Shown: piece by piece, positions 63,661-64,000 of the stretch
Numbering within the stretch: position 1 is the stretch's first letter
Layout of the letters: every line of letters begins with the position of its first letter
Position numbers and translations under genes: made by a program
Assembly: GCF_000241955.1 (NCBI RefSeq)
Contig: NC_016818.1
Span: 1,178,001-1,242,000, forward strand
Direction of reading: 5' to 3'
Source: Rahnella aquatilis CIP 78.65 = ATCC 33071
GTDB lineage: Bacteria > Pseudomonadota > Gammaproteobacteria > Enterobacterales > Enterobacteriaceae
DNA length: 64,000 nt
The notes under the pieces: generated by a model
What the model saw: only the letters and a program-made list of their open reading frames with translations
Told to the model about the DNA's origin: nothing
The model's database searches: none

Positions 63661-63698
63661 TAAAACTAAGCACAATTAGCATTCCTGTGCTAGTTTTA
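63661..63698. repeat. Inverted repeat in the nupC-mntH intergenic region
   Basis: TAAAACTA-A-GCAC and GTGC-TAGTTTTA form a 12-pair stem with one bulged A around 13 bases. No T-run follows. It could be a regulator site or a leader hairpin for either gene; it does not match the MntR box. The rest of this 416-base region holds only the sites listed separately. Confidence 0.5.
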
Positions 63699-63865
63699 TC
63701 ATCTGCCGTAATGCGTTCTGAATCTGGCCCGTTAATGTCTGTTTTAGGAAAGTATGATGCGTCTGTCTTTCTGAAGTCGGGTGAGCGAATCACCTTTGCG
63801 TTGTTACCTGCCCGCTTACCGCTGCTGCCTATCAGAGTAATCACTCAGAACATTCTAAATGCACT

Positions 63866-63882
63866 TGATAATCATTATCAAT
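63866..63882. promoter_or_regulatory. Fur box upstream of mntH
   Basis: TTGATAAT-C-ATTATCAA is a perfect palindrome around one base and contains the core GATAATCATTATC of the enterobacterial Fur box. It ends 46 bases before the mntH start. E. coli and Salmonella mntH are repressed by Fur with iron. Confidence 0.85.
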
Positions 63883-63928
63883 TGGATATGATTGATGTAA
63901 GCGTAATAATTGTAAGGGTTAACTCACT

Positions 63929-64000
63929 ATGCTCAACAGCCGGGCCGAATCCACAGGCCGCGCGTCCAGAAAGATGAAGCTTTCACTGATGGGACCGGCC
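63929..64000 (+). CDS. mntH: Mn2+/H+ symporter MntH (Nramp), N-terminus only
   Basis: The 24 codons before the window edge read MLNSRAESTGRASRKMKLSL and then MGPA, which matches the start of E. coli MntH (SSGRAARKMRLALMGPAF). Nramp-type MntH imports Mn2+. Its place divergent from nupC with a Fur box upstream agrees. The rest lies outside the window. Confidence 0.88.
   Translation, partial: MLNSRAESTGRASRKMKLSLMGPA

Overview
The window is chromosomal DNA from a member of the Enterobacterales. Moderate GC, near-identical orthologues of many E. coli housekeeping proteins and E. coli-like gene order (yfeX-yfeY-yfeZ-ypeA-amiA-hemF, cysPTWA-cysM, crr-ptsI-ptsH-cysK-cysZ-zipA-ligA-ypeB-yfeH/yfeR, gltX with Val/Lys and Ala tRNA clusters, nupC/mntH) support this. 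The yeg genes (yegS, yegQ, yegP, baeR/baeS/mdtD, yegD), which lie elsewhere in E. coli, are joined to the tktB-talA/maeB block. That mosaic order, with cobalamin-dependent eat-eutBC and a CpxRA-like pair between cysM and crr, suggests a Yersiniaceae-type genus such as Rahnella, Ewingella or Serratia. The genus is inference.

Region 1 (1-13.4 kb) is accessory carbon metabolism. After a hypothetical gene cut by the left edge come an RspR-type GntR regulator, an AraC regulator divergent from a GPH symporter plus a GH127 beta-L-arabinofuranosidase, a secreted chorismate mutase, and then a minus-strand sugar-acid set: GPH symporter, DlgD/YiaK-like reductase, rspA, rspB and an MFS transporter. An identical 16-bp sequence containing a near-palindrome stands upstream of both promoters of this set and is the best candidate RspR operator.

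Region 2 (13.4-31.2 kb) holds yegS, the CyaR small RNA (with a class II CRP promoter) downstream of yegQ/trhP, yegP, mdtD-baeS-baeR without mdtABC, an aldo/keto reductase, yegD, tktB-talA divergent from maeB, a nucleoside hydrolase, yaiI and hemF.

Region 3 (31.3-49.2 kb) covers the envelope genes amiA, yfeZ, yfeY, yfeX and a BOF protein. It continues with sulfate/thiosulfate uptake and cysteine synthesis (cysPTWA, cysM, cysK, cysZ), the general PTS (ptsH-ptsI-crr, with Cra and Mlc sites upstream), an extra two-component system and zipA.

Region 4 (49.2-64 kb) contains ligA, ypeB, yfeH/yfeR, a FlxA-like gene with a clear sigma-28 promoter, a nucleotidyltransferase-like gene, eat-eutB-eutC, one Lys and three Val tRNAs, gltX, an FNT channel, two Ala tRNAs, nupC and the first 24 codons of mntH with a Fur box upstream.

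I saw no prophage, insertion sequence, CRISPR array or defence island. The most interesting material is regulatory (shared operator, CyaR, FliA promoter, unexplained palindromes) and contextual (incomplete versions of known systems).
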